From Mycolicibacterium malmesburyense (GTDB taxonomy: Bacteria > Actinomycetota > Actinomycetes > Mycobacteriales > Mycobacteriaceae), in the NCBI RefSeq assembly GCF_001050015.1, contig NZ_CVTB01000300.1, forward strand, positions 1 to 20,680: a stretch of 20,680 nt of DNA, given 5' to 3'. Positions 13,601-20,590 of this stretch are shown piece after piece. The position numbers and the translations under genes were made by a program. Positions within the stretch are counted from its first letter, which is position 1. Every line of letters starts with the position of its first letter. Below the pieces are notes generated by a model. The model saw only the letters and a list, made by a program, of their open reading frames with translations. It was not told where the DNA came from and ran no database searches.

Positions 13601-15197
13601 GTTCACCGAATCGGTCGACGACCCGCTGGGCGAGCTGCTGGGGCGGTACGCCCGCACCCGCGGACCGTTCACCACGTACGAGGCGGCTGCCCGGTTCGGC
13701 CTGGGGCTGCGGGTCACCGCCGATGTGCTGGGCCGAATGGCCATCGACGGCAAGCTGATTCGCGGTGAGTTCACCGATCTGCCGGTCTCGGACCCAGTGG
13801 CCGCCGAGCAGTGGTGTGACGCCGACGTGCTCAAGATCCTGCGGCGCCGGTCGCTGGCCGCGCTGCGCGCCCAGATCGAACCGGTCAGTACCGCGGCCTA
13901 TGGCCGGTTCCTGCCCGCGTGGCAGTCGGTCGGATCGACGCACAGCAGCGGCGTCGACGGGCTCGCCACCGTGATCGATCAGCTTGCGGGCGTTCCGATT
14001 CCGGCGTCGGCCGTCGAACCGCTGGTGTTGGGTCAGCGGGTGCGCGACTACCAGCCCGCGATGCTCGACGAACTGTTGGCATCCGGCGAGGTCACATGGT
14101 CGGGCGCGGGACAGATCGGTTCCGGCGACGGGTGGATCGCCTTCCACTCCGCCGAGACGGCGCCGCTGACGCTCACCCCGCCCATCGAGATCGAGTTCAC
14201 CGACGCGCACCGGGCGATCCTCGAGACGCTCGACCGCGGCGGCGCATTCTTCTATCGCCAGCTCGCTGACACCTTCTCCCTTCAGCTCGCTGACAACCCG
14301 ACCGAAGACCACAAGAACGCGCTGTGGGAACTGATCTGGGCCGGCTGGATCACCGGCGACACGTTCGCACCCGTGCGCGCGAAGCTGATGGGCACGCGCG
14401 GTTCAACCGGGCGACGCAGCGCACCCGCACACCGGCAGCGGCGACGTGCGCCGCGGTTGAGCAGCTACAGTGTCGCGCACGCCCAGACCCGCAACGCCGA
14501 TCCGACGGTGGCCGGACGGTGGTCGGCGCTGCCCGCCGCCGAACCGGAATCGACGATGCGTGCACACTTTGCGGCCGAACTGCTGCTCGGCAGGCACGGC
14601 GTGCTGACCAAGGGTGCGGTCGGCGCGGAGGGAGTGCCGGGCGGCTTCGCGATGCTCTACAAGGTGCTGACGGCGTTCGAGGACGCGGGTCGATGCCAGC
14701 GCGGTTACTTCGTCGAGTCGCTGGGCGGGGCGCAGTTCGCGGTCGCCTCCACCGTCGACCGGTTACGCACCTATCTCGACAGCGTCGACCAGGACCGCCG
14801 GGAGTATCGCGCCGTCGTCCTGGCGGCCGCCGATCCGGCGAATCCCTACGGCGCCGCCCTCCCGTGGCCGACAAGGCGATCCGATGACGACGTCACGCAC
14901 CGCCCGGGTCGCAAGGCCGGTGCGCTGGTCGCGATGGTCGACGGTGAACTGGTGTGGTTCCTCGAACGCGGTGGACGGTCGCTGCTGAGCTTCACCGGCG
15001 ACGCCGACGCGCACATCGCGGCCGCGGGGGCCCTCGCCGAGCTGGTCCGCAGTGGCCGCGTCGGGTCGTTCCTCGTCGAGAAGGTCAACGGGGTGCCGGT
15101 GCTCGAACCGGGCGCCGAGGGCGAGCGCGCGGCGGTACACGATGCGCTGCTCGGCGCAGGCTTCGCCCGGACACCACGCGGTCTGCGGTTACGGTGA
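10635..15197 (+). CDS. lhr: Large helicase-related protein Lhr (superfamily 2 DNA helicase)
   Basis: A 1520-residue protein, the length expected for bacterial Lhr (M. tuberculosis Rv3296). Lhr is an ATP-driven 3'-5' helicase that moves on single-stranded DNA and unwinds DNA and RNA:DNA hybrids in repair. RecA domain 1 shows 'APTGSGKT' (Lys51) and the DEVH box at 167-170, then 'GLSATVRPP'. RecA domain 2 shows 'AHHGSVSKEQR', 'ATSSLELGIDMG' and 'QRIGRAGHQ' near residue 388. Winged-helix and beta-barrel domains complete the core to about 850, and a long C-terminal tail of winged-helix repeats follows, as in mycobacterial Lhr. The ATG at 10635 is preferred over 10629 because the damage promoter at 10604-10626 would start transcription there. 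nei follows after 35 bases, so both repair genes are probably one operon. Confidence 0.95.
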   Translation: MSKSSLARFSDLTREWFTGTFAEPTPAQAQAWTAIADGDDTLVIAPTGSGKTLAAFLWAIDRLTSTPAEPRAGTKVLYVSPLKALAVDVERNLRTPLTGIARVAQRRGVAPPEISVGVRSGDTPPAQRREMIARPPDILITTPESLFLMLTSAARDTLANVETVIVDEVHAVAATKRGAHLALSLERLDQLLDTPAQRIGLSATVRPPEEVARFLSGQARTTIVAPPAAKTFDLSVQVPVPDMANLENNTIWPDVEERIVDLIESHNSSIVFANSRRLAERLTSRLNEIHAERTGQELETGPNTGVAGGSPAHIMGSGQASGAPTLLARAHHGSVSKEQRAIVEDDLKSGRLKAVVATSSLELGIDMGAVDLVIQVEAPPSVASGLQRIGRAGHQVGEISQGVLFPKHRTDLIGCAVTVKRMLSGEIETMQVPTNPLDVLAQHTVAACALEPLDADRWFDAVRRSAPFATLPRSAFEATLDLLSGKYPSTEFAELRPRLVYDRDTGTLTARPGAQRLAVTSGGAIPDRGLFTVYLATDSEKPSRVGELDEEMVYESRPGDVISLGATSWRITEITHDRVLVIPAPGQPARLPFWRGDGVGRPAELGAAVGSYTGELARLGKDEFVQRCQSMGFDDFATDNLWQLIDDQRQATGVVPSDTTFVVERFRDELGDWRVILHSPYGLRVHGPLALAVSRRLRERYGIEEKPTASDDGIIVRLPDTEDAPPGADLFVFDADEIEPIVTAEVGGSALFASRFRECAARALLLPRRHPGKRSPLWHQRQRAAQLLDVARKYPDFPIVLEAVRECLQDVYDVPALTELMHRVAQRRLRIVEVETTTPSPFAASLLFGYVGAFMYEGDSPLAERRAAALSLDSVLLAELLGRVELRELLDPQVITSTTRQLQHLSDDRRSRDAEGVADLLRLLGPLTAAEIADRATTSDIGGWLEGLRVAKRALTVSFADQTWWVAIEDIGLLRDGVGVAVPVGVPTAFTESVDDPLGELLGRYARTRGPFTTYEAAARFGLGLRVTADVLGRMAIDGKLIRGEFTDLPVSDPVAAEQWCDADVLKILRRRSLAALRAQIEPVSTAAYGRFLPAWQSVGSTHSSGVDGLATVIDQLAGVPIPASAVEPLVLGQRVRDYQPAMLDELLASGEVTWSGAGQIGSGDGWIAFHSAETAPLTLTPPIEIEFTDAHRAILETLDRGGAFFYRQLADTFSLQLADNPTEDHKNALWELIWAGWITGDTFAPVRAKLMGTRGSTGRRSAPAHRQRRRAPRLSSYSVAHAQTRNADPTVAGRWSALPAAEPESTMRAHFAAELLLGRHGVLTKGAVGAEGVPGGFAMLYKVLTAFEDAGRCQRGYFVESLGGAQFAVASTVDRLRTYLDSVDQDRREYRAVVLAAADPANPYGAALPWPTRRSDDDVTHRPGRKAGALVAMVDGELVWFLERGGRSLLSFTGDADAHIAAAGALAELVRSGRVGSFLVEKVNGVPVLEPGAEGERAAVHDALLGAGFARTPRGLRLR

Positions 15198-15232
15198 TGA
15201 GCGCATGCGCGAAGAACAGCGGGCGCTGACGC

Positions 15233-16006
15233 GTGCCCGAAGGTGACACGGTCTTCCGCACGGCCACGAAACTGCGTGAGGCGCTGGAGGGTAAGCAGCT
15301 CACGCGATGCGACGTGCGGGTGCCCAAGTTCGCGACGGTCGACCTCACGGGGCGCGTGGTCGACGAGGTCCTCAGCCGCGGGAAGCACCTGTTCATCCGC
15401 GTCGGCGACGCCAGCATCCACTCGCATCTGAAGATGGAGGGCGCCTGGTTGGTCGGTGGCCAGATCCGGCGGGTGCCCGAGTACAAGATCCGGATCCTGT
15501 TACACACCAGCGACTCCCGCGCCGCGGGTGTGGACCTCGGTGTGCTGGAGATCCTGCGACGCGATCACGACATGGAAGCCGTGGCCCACCTCGGTCCCGA
15601 CCTGCTGGGCGACGATTGGGAACCGCGCGTCGCCCGGGCCAACCTCGTCGAGGATCCGCAGCGGCCGCTGGCCGAGGCGCTGTTGGACCAGCGCGTGATG
15701 GCCGGCGTCGGCAACGTCTACGCCAACGAACTGTGCTTCGTCACCGGCTACCTGCCCACCACCCCGGTTGGCAAGGTCAAGGACCCGCTGCGGATGGTGC
15801 AGCGGGTCCGAGACATGCTGTGGCTGAACAGGTCCCGTGTCAACCGGACCACCACCGGCGACACCCGTGGCGGCCGCGACCTGTGGGTCTACGGCCGACG
15901 CGGCAGGCCGTGCCGCCGGTGCGGCACGCCGATCGAGTCGGACTCCCCGCGCCCGGGCAACCCGGGCGACCGCGTCTCCTACTGGTGTCCGGTCTGCCAG
16001 ACCTGA
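15233..16006 (+). CDS. nei: Endonuclease VIII-like DNA glycosylase (Nei2)
   Basis: A 257-residue Fpg/Nei family glycosylase/AP lyase, by position equivalent to M. tuberculosis Rv3297. It removes oxidised bases and nicks the strand. The start GTG at 15233 is fixed by the obligatory N-terminus MPEGDTV, in which Pro2 becomes the nucleophile after Met removal and Glu3 assists. Lys51 in 'SRGKHLF' is the conserved catalytic-site lysine. '[13 protein letters not shown]' (157-169) is the helix-two-turn-helix region. A C-terminal zinc finger has Cys227, Cys230, Cys252 and Cys255; its inner loop is 21 residues, about five longer than the usual 16. The gene follows lhr by 35 bases on the same strand without a promoter that I can see, so it should share the damage-inducible transcript. 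Confidence 0.93.
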   Translation: MPEGDTVFRTATKLREALEGKQLTRCDVRVPKFATVDLTGRVVDEVLSRGKHLFIRVGDASIHSHLKMEGAWLVGGQIRRVPEYKIRILLHTSDSRAAGVDLGVLEILRRDHDMEAVAHLGPDLLGDDWEPRVARANLVEDPQRPLAEALLDQRVMAGVGNVYANELCFVTGYLPTTPVGKVKDPLRMVQRVRDMLWLNRSRVNRTTTGDTRGGRDLWVYGRRGRPCRRCGTPIESDSPRPGNPGDRVSYWCPVCQT

Positions 16007-16045
16007 CACCCTGACGCGCCGACGCGCCTCACCCGCCGAGCGCGC

Positions 16046-17167
16046 TCACCCGGGTAGCGCCAGCCGGACGATCTTGCGCACCACCGTCGCGAACTGCCGC
16101 GGCAGCGATCCCTTGTTGTAGGGAATCCCGTAGCGGGTGCAGATGTCCTTGACCTCCTCGGAGATCTCGGCCAGCCGGTGCGCCGGGATGTCCGGAAACA
16201 GGTGGTGCTCGATCTGGAACGACAGGTTGCCGGAGAGAATGTGAAACAGCCTGCCCCCCGTGAGATTCGCCGAACCCAGCACCTGACGGAAGTACCACTG
16301 CCCCCGCGTCTCGGCCTTGGTCTCCTCGACCGTGAACTCCTGGACGTCGTCGGGGAAATGGCCGCAGAAGATGATCATGTACGACCACACGTTGCGGATC
16401 AGGTTCGCGGTCAGGTTGCCCGCCGCGACCCACGGCGCAAACGGCCCGGCGAGCAACGGGAACGCGACGTAGTCCTTGAGCGTCTGGCGCTTGGTCTTAC
16501 GCCAGATGCCCTCGAGGATCTCGCGCTTGTCGGCGACCGTGATCTCGCCGGCGCGGATGCGTTCGGTCTCGAGTTCGTGCAGCGCGACGCCGTACTGGAA
16601 CAACACCATCAGCAGGAAGGCGTAGACGGGGTTGCCGAGGAAGTAGGGAGTCCACTTCTGGTCTCTGCTCATCCGCAGGATGCCGTAACCCACGTCGCGG
16701 TCCATGCCGACGATGTTCGTGTAGGTGTGATGCATGTAGTTGTGCGAGTGTCGCCACTGGTCACCCGGGCACGCGTTGTCCCACTCGAATCCCCGGCTGG
16801 AGATGGCGGGGTCACCCATCCAGTCGTACTGGCCGTGCATGACGTTGTGGCCGATCTCCATGTTGTCGAGGATCTTCGACAGGCTCAGCAACGCGGTGCC
16901 CGCCAGCCAGAACGGCGGAAAGACGCCGCCGAACAGGAGCGCTCGGCCACCGAACTCGAATGCGCGCTGCGTCTTGATGATTCGACGGATGTAGGTGGCG
17001 TCGCGTTCACCGAGGTCGGCGATCACGCGCTCCTTGAGTGCGTCGAGTTCGCGGCCGAAGGCCTCGGCCTGCTCGGCGGTCATGCTGACCTTCCTGCCCG
17101 CGACGGTCTTCTCCAGGGTGCGCGGCTGTTCGGCTGTGCGCGGTTGCGTGTCGGTGATGACGGTCAT
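16046..17167 (-). CDS. Membrane fatty acyl desaturase (DesA3-like)
   Basis: A 373-residue membrane di-iron desaturase. Three histidine boxes are visible: HNVMH (107-111), HSHNYMHH (140-147) and QIEHH (318-322). Hydrophobic segments occur at about 78-98, 181-196 and 241-273. Enzymes of this kind insert a double bond, commonly at position 9, into acyl-CoA or lipid-bound fatty acids using O2 and two electrons. The pairing with the reductase gene upstream equals the Rv3230c-Rv3229c (desA3) pair of M. tuberculosis, a stearoyl-CoA delta-9 desaturase, and desCB of Pseudomonas; this copy is shorter than DesA3 as I remember it. A strong ribosome binding site, AGAAGGAGA, precedes the ATG at 17167, 19 bases after the reductase stop. 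The regioselectivity is not determinable from sequence. Confidence 0.93.
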   Translation of the reverse strand: MTVITDTQPRTAEQPRTLEKTVAGRKVSMTAEQAEAFGRELDALKERVIADLGERDATYIRRIIKTQRAFEFGGRALLFGGVFPPFWLAGTALLSLSKILDNMEIGHNVMHGQYDWMGDPAISSRGFEWDNACPGDQWRHSHNYMHHTYTNIVGMDRDVGYGILRMSRDQKWTPYFLGNPVYAFLLMVLFQYGVALHELETERIRAGEITVADKREILEGIWRKTKRQTLKDYVAFPLLAGPFAPWVAAGNLTANLIRNVWSYMIIFCGHFPDDVQEFTVEETKAETRGQWYFRQVLGSANLTGGRLFHILSGNLSFQIEHHLFPDIPAHRLAEISEEVKDICTRYGIPYNKGSLPRQFATVVRKIVRLALPG

Positions 17168-17186
17168 GTCGATCTCCTTCTCGGTT

Positions 17187-18254
17187 CTAGAGCGCGATGT
17201 CGACGTCGCCGACGGGAGACGAGACGCAGATCTGCACGTCCTCGTCCTCGGCGGCGGACACCGCGCCGGTGATCAGGTTCTTCACCGCGCCTCGTGACTT
17301 GCGGCGGGTGCAGCTGTGGCAGATGCCCATTCGGCATCCGCTCTCGGGGGTCAGGCCCGCGTCCTCGGCCTGCTCCAGCAGCGGGCGGCCGTCGTCGGTC
17401 ACGGTGACCCCGCTGTCGGCGAACGTCACTGTGCCTCCCGACGGTTCGGCGGGCACGGTGTAGGTCGGCGGCACGAAGCTCTCCGAGCGCACGTTCGGGC
17501 AGTGTTCGCGGACCGCGTCGGCGAGTTGCGGCGGTCCGCAGACGAACACCGCGTCGGGGTCGGGCATCGCCGCGGCCAGGTGCGCGGGTCCGAACCGGCC
17601 GTCCAGGTCGGATCCGGCCGCCGAGCGCGTGTAGCCGTGCAGCACCCGCACCCCCGGCATCGCGTCGAGCTCGGCGCGGTAGCACGCCTCCTCGGCCGAG
17701 CGGGCGTAGTGGACGAACGCGATCTCACCGCCGAAGCCGCGGTCCCGCAGCGTCCGCAGCATCGACATCACCGGGGTGATGCCGCTGCCCCCGGAGACGA
17801 ACAGGATGCGCCGCGGCGGCTCGTCGGGCATCACGAAGTCACCGCCGACCGAATCCAGGCCCACCACCATGCCGGGGCGGGCGCGGTCGCACAGGTGCGC
17901 CGACACCAGGCCACCGTCGTGGCGCCCCACCGTGAGCTCGAGCCGACGAGCACCCTCGGCGTTGGCCGGCGAATAGGGCCGGGTGCGGCGACGACCGTCG
18001 ATCTCGACGGTGAGGTTGATGTGCTGCCCGGCGCGGAAACCGGTGAACGCCTGATTCGGCTCGAGGGTGAGGGTGACGCTGCGCGGGGTCTGGCGCCGCA
18101 CCGCGACGACCTCCGCGCGGGCGTCTCCCCGCGTCCAGGTGGGGGCGACGAGCTCGGTGTATCGGTCCACGCCATGCGGGCCGGTGAGCAGGTCGACCAG
18201 CGGTGACCCGAGCACCCTGTCCCGGATCCCCCGCGTCAACGTTTGAGTGAACAT
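17187..18254 (-). CDS. Ferredoxin-linked flavin reductase, electron donor to the desaturase
   Basis: A 355-residue three-domain reductase. The FAD-binding barrel contains 'TRPYSPAN' (Arg92, Tyr94, Ser95). The NAD(P)-binding domain contains 'GGSGITPVMS' (155-164) and 'VFVCGPPQL' (237-245). A C-terminal plant-type [2Fe-2S] domain has Cys307, Cys312, Cys315 and Cys343 in 'GCRMGICHSC' and 'QICVSS'. It passes electrons from NAD(P)H through FAD and the cluster to the desaturase encoded immediately downstream, as for Rv3230c with DesA3. The ATG at 18254 is chosen because the frame further upstream runs over the divergent regulator's promoter. The palindrome AGTGAACATATGTACACC at 18246-18263 covers this start codon and is the probable repressor site. 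The desaturase gene follows in the same operon. Confidence 0.93.
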   Translation of the reverse strand: MFTQTLTRGIRDRVLGSPLVDLLTGPHGVDRYTELVAPTWTRGDARAEVVAVRRQTPRSVTLTLEPNQAFTGFRAGQHINLTVEIDGRRRTRPYSPANAEGARRLELTVGRHDGGLVSAHLCDRARPGMVVGLDSVGGDFVMPDEPPRRILFVSGGSGITPVMSMLRTLRDRGFGGEIAFVHYARSAEEACYRAELDAMPGVRVLHGYTRSAAGSDLDGRFGPAHLAAAMPDPDAVFVCGPPQLADAVREHCPNVRSESFVPPTYTVPAEPSGGTVTFADSGVTVTDDGRPLLEQAEDAGLTPESGCRMGICHSCTRRKSRGAVKNLITGAVSAAEDEDVQICVSSPVGDVDIAL

Positions 18255-18263
18255 ATGTACACC
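18246..18263. promoter_or_regulatory. FabR/DesT-type operator over the reductase start
   Basis: AGTGAAC-ATAT-GTACACC is an 18-base near-palindrome (five of seven arm pairs match). It resembles the AG(T/C)G(A/T)AC-N4-GT(A/T)C(A/G)CT boxes that I associate with the fatty-acid regulators DesT and FabR. It covers the ATG of the reductase at 18254. Confidence 0.55.
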
Positions 18264-18310
18264 GTTCCCGCACATGCAGCACCTCGTCAACCCATTCACC
18301 CAGGTTGTGG

Positions 18311-18316
18311 TAGGTT
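18311..18316 (+). promoter_or_regulatory. Candidate -10 of a leaderless promoter for the FabR/DesT-like gene
   Basis: TAGGTT at 18311-18316, seven bases before GTG 18324. No ribosome binding site is present. Overlap with the second operator suggests autoregulation. Confidence 0.4.
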
Positions 18317-18322
18317 TCACAT

Positions 18323-18340
18323 AGTGAACAGTCGTACGCC
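18323..18340. promoter_or_regulatory. Second FabR/DesT-type operator, over the regulator's own start
   Basis: AGTGAAC-AGTC-GTACGCC repeats the left arm of the first box exactly and keeps GTAC(A/G)CC on the right. It is 77 bases from the first box. TTCAC-ATA-GTGAA (18316-18328) makes a further small perfect palindrome overlapping it. Confidence 0.45.
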
Positions 18341-19010
18341 TGGTTCACGGTCGAGCCGGTCGGGACGATCACGGTCCCGTGACCACCCGCAATCGACCAT
18401 GTCCCGCGAGGAGCGCAAAGAGGCCACCCGGCAGGCGATCGTGACCGCCGCCCTCAAGCTGCTCGAGGAGCGCAGCTTCTCCGCGCTCAGCCTGCGCGAG
18501 GTCACCCGCGAGGCCGGCATAGTGCCCGCGGCCTTCTACCGGCATTTCGAGTCGATGGAGGCCCTGGGGCTCGTCCTGATCGACGAGTCCTTCCGCAGCC
18601 TGCGGGACATGCTGCGCGGGGCGCGTGCGGGCAAGCTCGACCCGAAGCGGGTCATCGAGTCGAGCGTCGACATCCTCATCGACGGGGTGAACGAACGCCG
18701 CGAGCACTGGCGGTTCATCGGCCGCGAGCGCAACAGCGGCGTCACCGTGCTGCGCTACGCCATCCGCACCGAGATCCGGCTGATCACCTCCGAGCTGGCG
18801 ATCGATTTGGCTCGCTTCCCGGGCCTGAACGCGTGGAGCAGTGAGGACCTCAACATCCTGGCGAGCCTGTTCGTCAACGCCATGATCGTGATCGCCGAAG
18901 CCATCGAGGACGCCCACGACCAGGCCGCGCTCAACGAGATCAAGCGGGTGGCCGTCAAACAGCTGCGAATGATCGCGGTCGGTGTCGCGGGATGGCGCAG
19001 CAGCGTGTGA
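18324..19010 (+). CDS. TetR family regulator of the FabR/DesT type
   Basis: A 228-residue regulator if begun at GTG 18324. The core 'SREERKEATRQA' followed by 'SLREVTREAGIVPAAFYRHF' and 'LGLVLIDESFRSLRDMLRGA' closely resembles E. coli FabR and P. aeruginosa DesT, which sense the saturated/unsaturated acyl-CoA ratio and control desaturation genes. It is divergent from the reductase-desaturase operon, exactly as desT is from desCB, so it is the probable acyl-CoA-responsive regulator of that operon. With the GTG start, the protein gains a 25-residue Arg/Ser-rich basic extension before the ATG at 18399. The GTG is preferred because TAGGTT lies seven bases upstream; the ATG at 18399 has no ribosome binding site. 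Two operator-like boxes lie at 18246-18263 and 18323-18340. Confidence 0.85.
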   Translation: MNSRTPGSRSSRSGRSRSRDHPQSTMSREERKEATRQAIVTAALKLLEERSFSALSLREVTREAGIVPAAFYRHFESMEALGLVLIDESFRSLRDMLRGARAGKLDPKRVIESSVDILIDGVNERREHWRFIGRERNSGVTVLRYAIRTEIRLITSELAIDLARFPGLNAWSSEDLNILASLFVNAMIVIAEAIEDAHDQAALNEIKRVAVKQLRMIAVGVAGWRSSV

Positions 19011-19024
19011 AAACGAGCGCGGGT

Positions 19025-19030
19025 TAGCGT
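19025..19030 (+). promoter_or_regulatory. Candidate -10 of a leaderless promoter for the crotonase gene
   Basis: TAGCGT at 19025-19030 is six bases before ATG 19037; this favours ATG 19037 over GTG 19031. The gap after the regulator's stop is only 26 bases, so read-through is also possible. Confidence 0.4.
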
Positions 19031-19036
19031 GTGCGC

Positions 19037-19825
19037 ATGCCGCACCTAGAACTGGCCCATCCCCGTCCCGACATCGCCGTGCTCACGCTCAATCGGCCCG
19101 AAAAGCTCAATGCCCTGTCCTACGAGCTCGTCGAGGATCTGCACGCGACGCTGGAGCGAATCGACTCCGACAACGACTGTCGCGTCGTCGTGCTCACCGG
19201 TGCCGGACGGGGCTTCTGCTCGGGCCTGGACCTGACCGACCCGAACCCGCAGAAGGCGGGCGAGGGAACGGAGTTCCCGCGTTCGGGCATGCGCTGGCAG
19301 GAGCGCATCGCCGACCTGACCGCACGGATCCACCGGCTGCGCCAACCCGTGATCGCCGCGGTCAACGGGGTCGCCTACGGCGGCGGCCTGGGCATCGCGC
19401 TGGCGTGTGACATCCGCATCGCCTCGGAGTCGGCGCGGTTCTGCACCCAGTTCATCAAGTTGGGGCTCGGCGGCTGCGACATCGGGGTCAGCTACACGCT
19501 TCCCCGGATCATCGGCGCAGGCCCCGCGTTCGATCTCATTCTGACCGCGCGCGAGGTCGACGCCCCCGAAGCGCTGCGGCTCGGGCTGGTGTCGCGGGTG
19601 TCGACCGACGACGCGGTCGTCTTCGACGCCATGGCGATCGCCGAGACGCTCTGCGGCTACGGCAAGTTCGGCGTCGAGTCGACGAAGCAGGTGCTGTGGG
19701 CGAACCTCGAGGCGTCCAGCCTGGAGGCGGCCCTACACCTGGAGAACCGCAGCCAGATTTTGTCCTCGACCAGCGGCGAGATGCGCGAGGCTAGCGAGGC
19801 GTTCCGCCGCCGTCGACGATCATGA
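19037..19825 (+). CDS. Enoyl-CoA hydratase/isomerase (crotonase) family protein
   Basis: A 262-residue crotonase. The CoA-binding and oxyanion-hole segments are clear: 'LNRPEKLNALS' near 18-28, 'GRGFCSGLDL' (57-66) and 'NGVAYGGGLGIALACDIRIA' (110-129). In the next segment, 'FCTQFIKLGLGGCDIGVSY', the position of the first catalytic glutamate of hydratases is occupied by Phe139, while Asp148 could match the aspartate used by dienoyl-CoA isomerases. It may therefore be an isomerase or another crotonase rather than a standard hydratase. Beta-oxidation or another acyl-CoA pathway is plausible. It follows the desaturase regulator by 26 bases. Its 3' end overlaps the convergent SDR gene by 35 bases. 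The C-terminus 'EAFRRRRRS' is unusually basic and lies in the overlap. Confidence 0.88.
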   Translation: MPHLELAHPRPDIAVLTLNRPEKLNALSYELVEDLHATLERIDSDNDCRVVVLTGAGRGFCSGLDLTDPNPQKAGEGTEFPRSGMRWQERIADLTARIHRLRQPVIAAVNGVAYGGGLGIALACDIRIASESARFCTQFIKLGLGGCDIGVSYTLPRIIGAGPAFDLILTAREVDAPEALRLGLVSRVSTDDAVVFDAMAIAETLCGYGKFGVESTKQVLWANLEASSLEAALHLENRSQILSSTSGEMREASEAFRRRRRS

Positions 19826-20561
19826 CCGTGCCGGTGATGTAGCTGCCGGCATCCGATGCCAACAGCAGTGCGGTGCCGACCATTTCGTCGGGTGAGGCGA
19901 GCCGTTTGAGGAATGTGCTGCGCGCCATCCCGTCGACGACTTCCGGCGGGTTGTTGCGCATCATGTCGGTGTCCACCGGCCCCGGCGCGATCGCGTTCAC
20001 CCGGATGCCCGACGACGCGAAATCGGCCGCCATCGACCGGGTGAACGACATCAGCGCGGCCTTGTTTGCGGAGTAGATCGAGGTCATCGCCGAGAAGTTG
20101 AACGCCCCGACCGAGACCATGTTGATCACACTGGCTTTCGCGCTCTTCTTGAGGTGAGGAAGGGCCGCCTGCACCAGGAACACCGGCCCGCGCAGGTTCA
20201 CCTCGAACGACTTCGTCAACGCGTCGGGCGCCATCTCGCCCAGGGGTTGCGCCAGCGCGTTCGCGGCGTTGTTGACCACCACGTCGATCCCGCCGTACTC
20301 GTCGACGGTCCGCTGCACCAGCATTTCGAGCGCATCGACGTCGCCGAGGTGCGTGGGCACACCGATGGCCCGTCCCCCGAGGCCGCGCAGATGCTCCGCG
20401 GCCTGTTCGCACGCATCGGGTTTGCGACTGGCCACCACGACGCGGGCGCCGGCGAGGACGAAGCCCTCGGCCAGCGCGAGGCCGATTCCCCTGGTCCCGC
20501 CCGTGACGATCACGGTGCGGTCGGTCATGTCGAAGAGACGGTCGAATGAAGCGCGGTCCAC
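19791..20561 (-). CDS. Short-chain dehydrogenase/reductase
   Basis: A 256-residue classical SDR that probably oxidises or reduces a hydroxyl/keto group with NAD(P). The cofactor motif is 'TGGTRGIG' (20-27), 'VVNNAANALA' follows near 95-104, and the catalytic residues are Ser150, Tyr163 and Lys167 ('YSANK'). 'IAPGPVDTDM' and the end 'TGTVMIVDGGGT' are typical of the 3-oxoacyl-ACP-reductase-like branch. The start is a GTG at 20561, giving MDRASFDRLFDMTDRTVIVT, an opening I recognise from mycobacterial SDRs; the internal ATG at 20528 would remove 11 residues. Substrate unknown. It lies 29 bases after the proline-rich gene on the same strand and converges on the crotonase gene, overlapping it by 35 bases. 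Confidence 0.88.
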   Translation of the reverse strand: MDRASFDRLFDMTDRTVIVTGGTRGIGLALAEGFVLAGARVVVASRKPDACEQAAEHLRGLGGRAIGVPTHLGDVDALEMLVQRTVDEYGGIDVVVNNAANALAQPLGEMAPDALTKSFEVNLRGPVFLVQAALPHLKKSAKASVINMVSVGAFNFSAMTSIYSANKAALMSFTRSMAADFASSGIRVNAIAPGPVDTDMMRNNPPEVVDGMARSTFLKRLASPDEMVGTALLLASDAGSYITGTVMIVDGGGTPR

Positions 20562-20590
20562 GGCCGTCAGTCAAGCAGATGCGTCGGCGC

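Noticed and set aside
13152..14312. A 386-codon open frame on the minus strand inside lhr.
   Set aside because: Antisense shadow of lhr with no recognisable domain and low-complexity composition.
16013..16028. Tandem GACGCGCC direct repeat between nei and the desaturase gene.
   Set aside because: Only two copies of an 8-base GC-rich unit; no hairpin with a U-run, so neither a terminator nor a meaningful repeat can be claimed.
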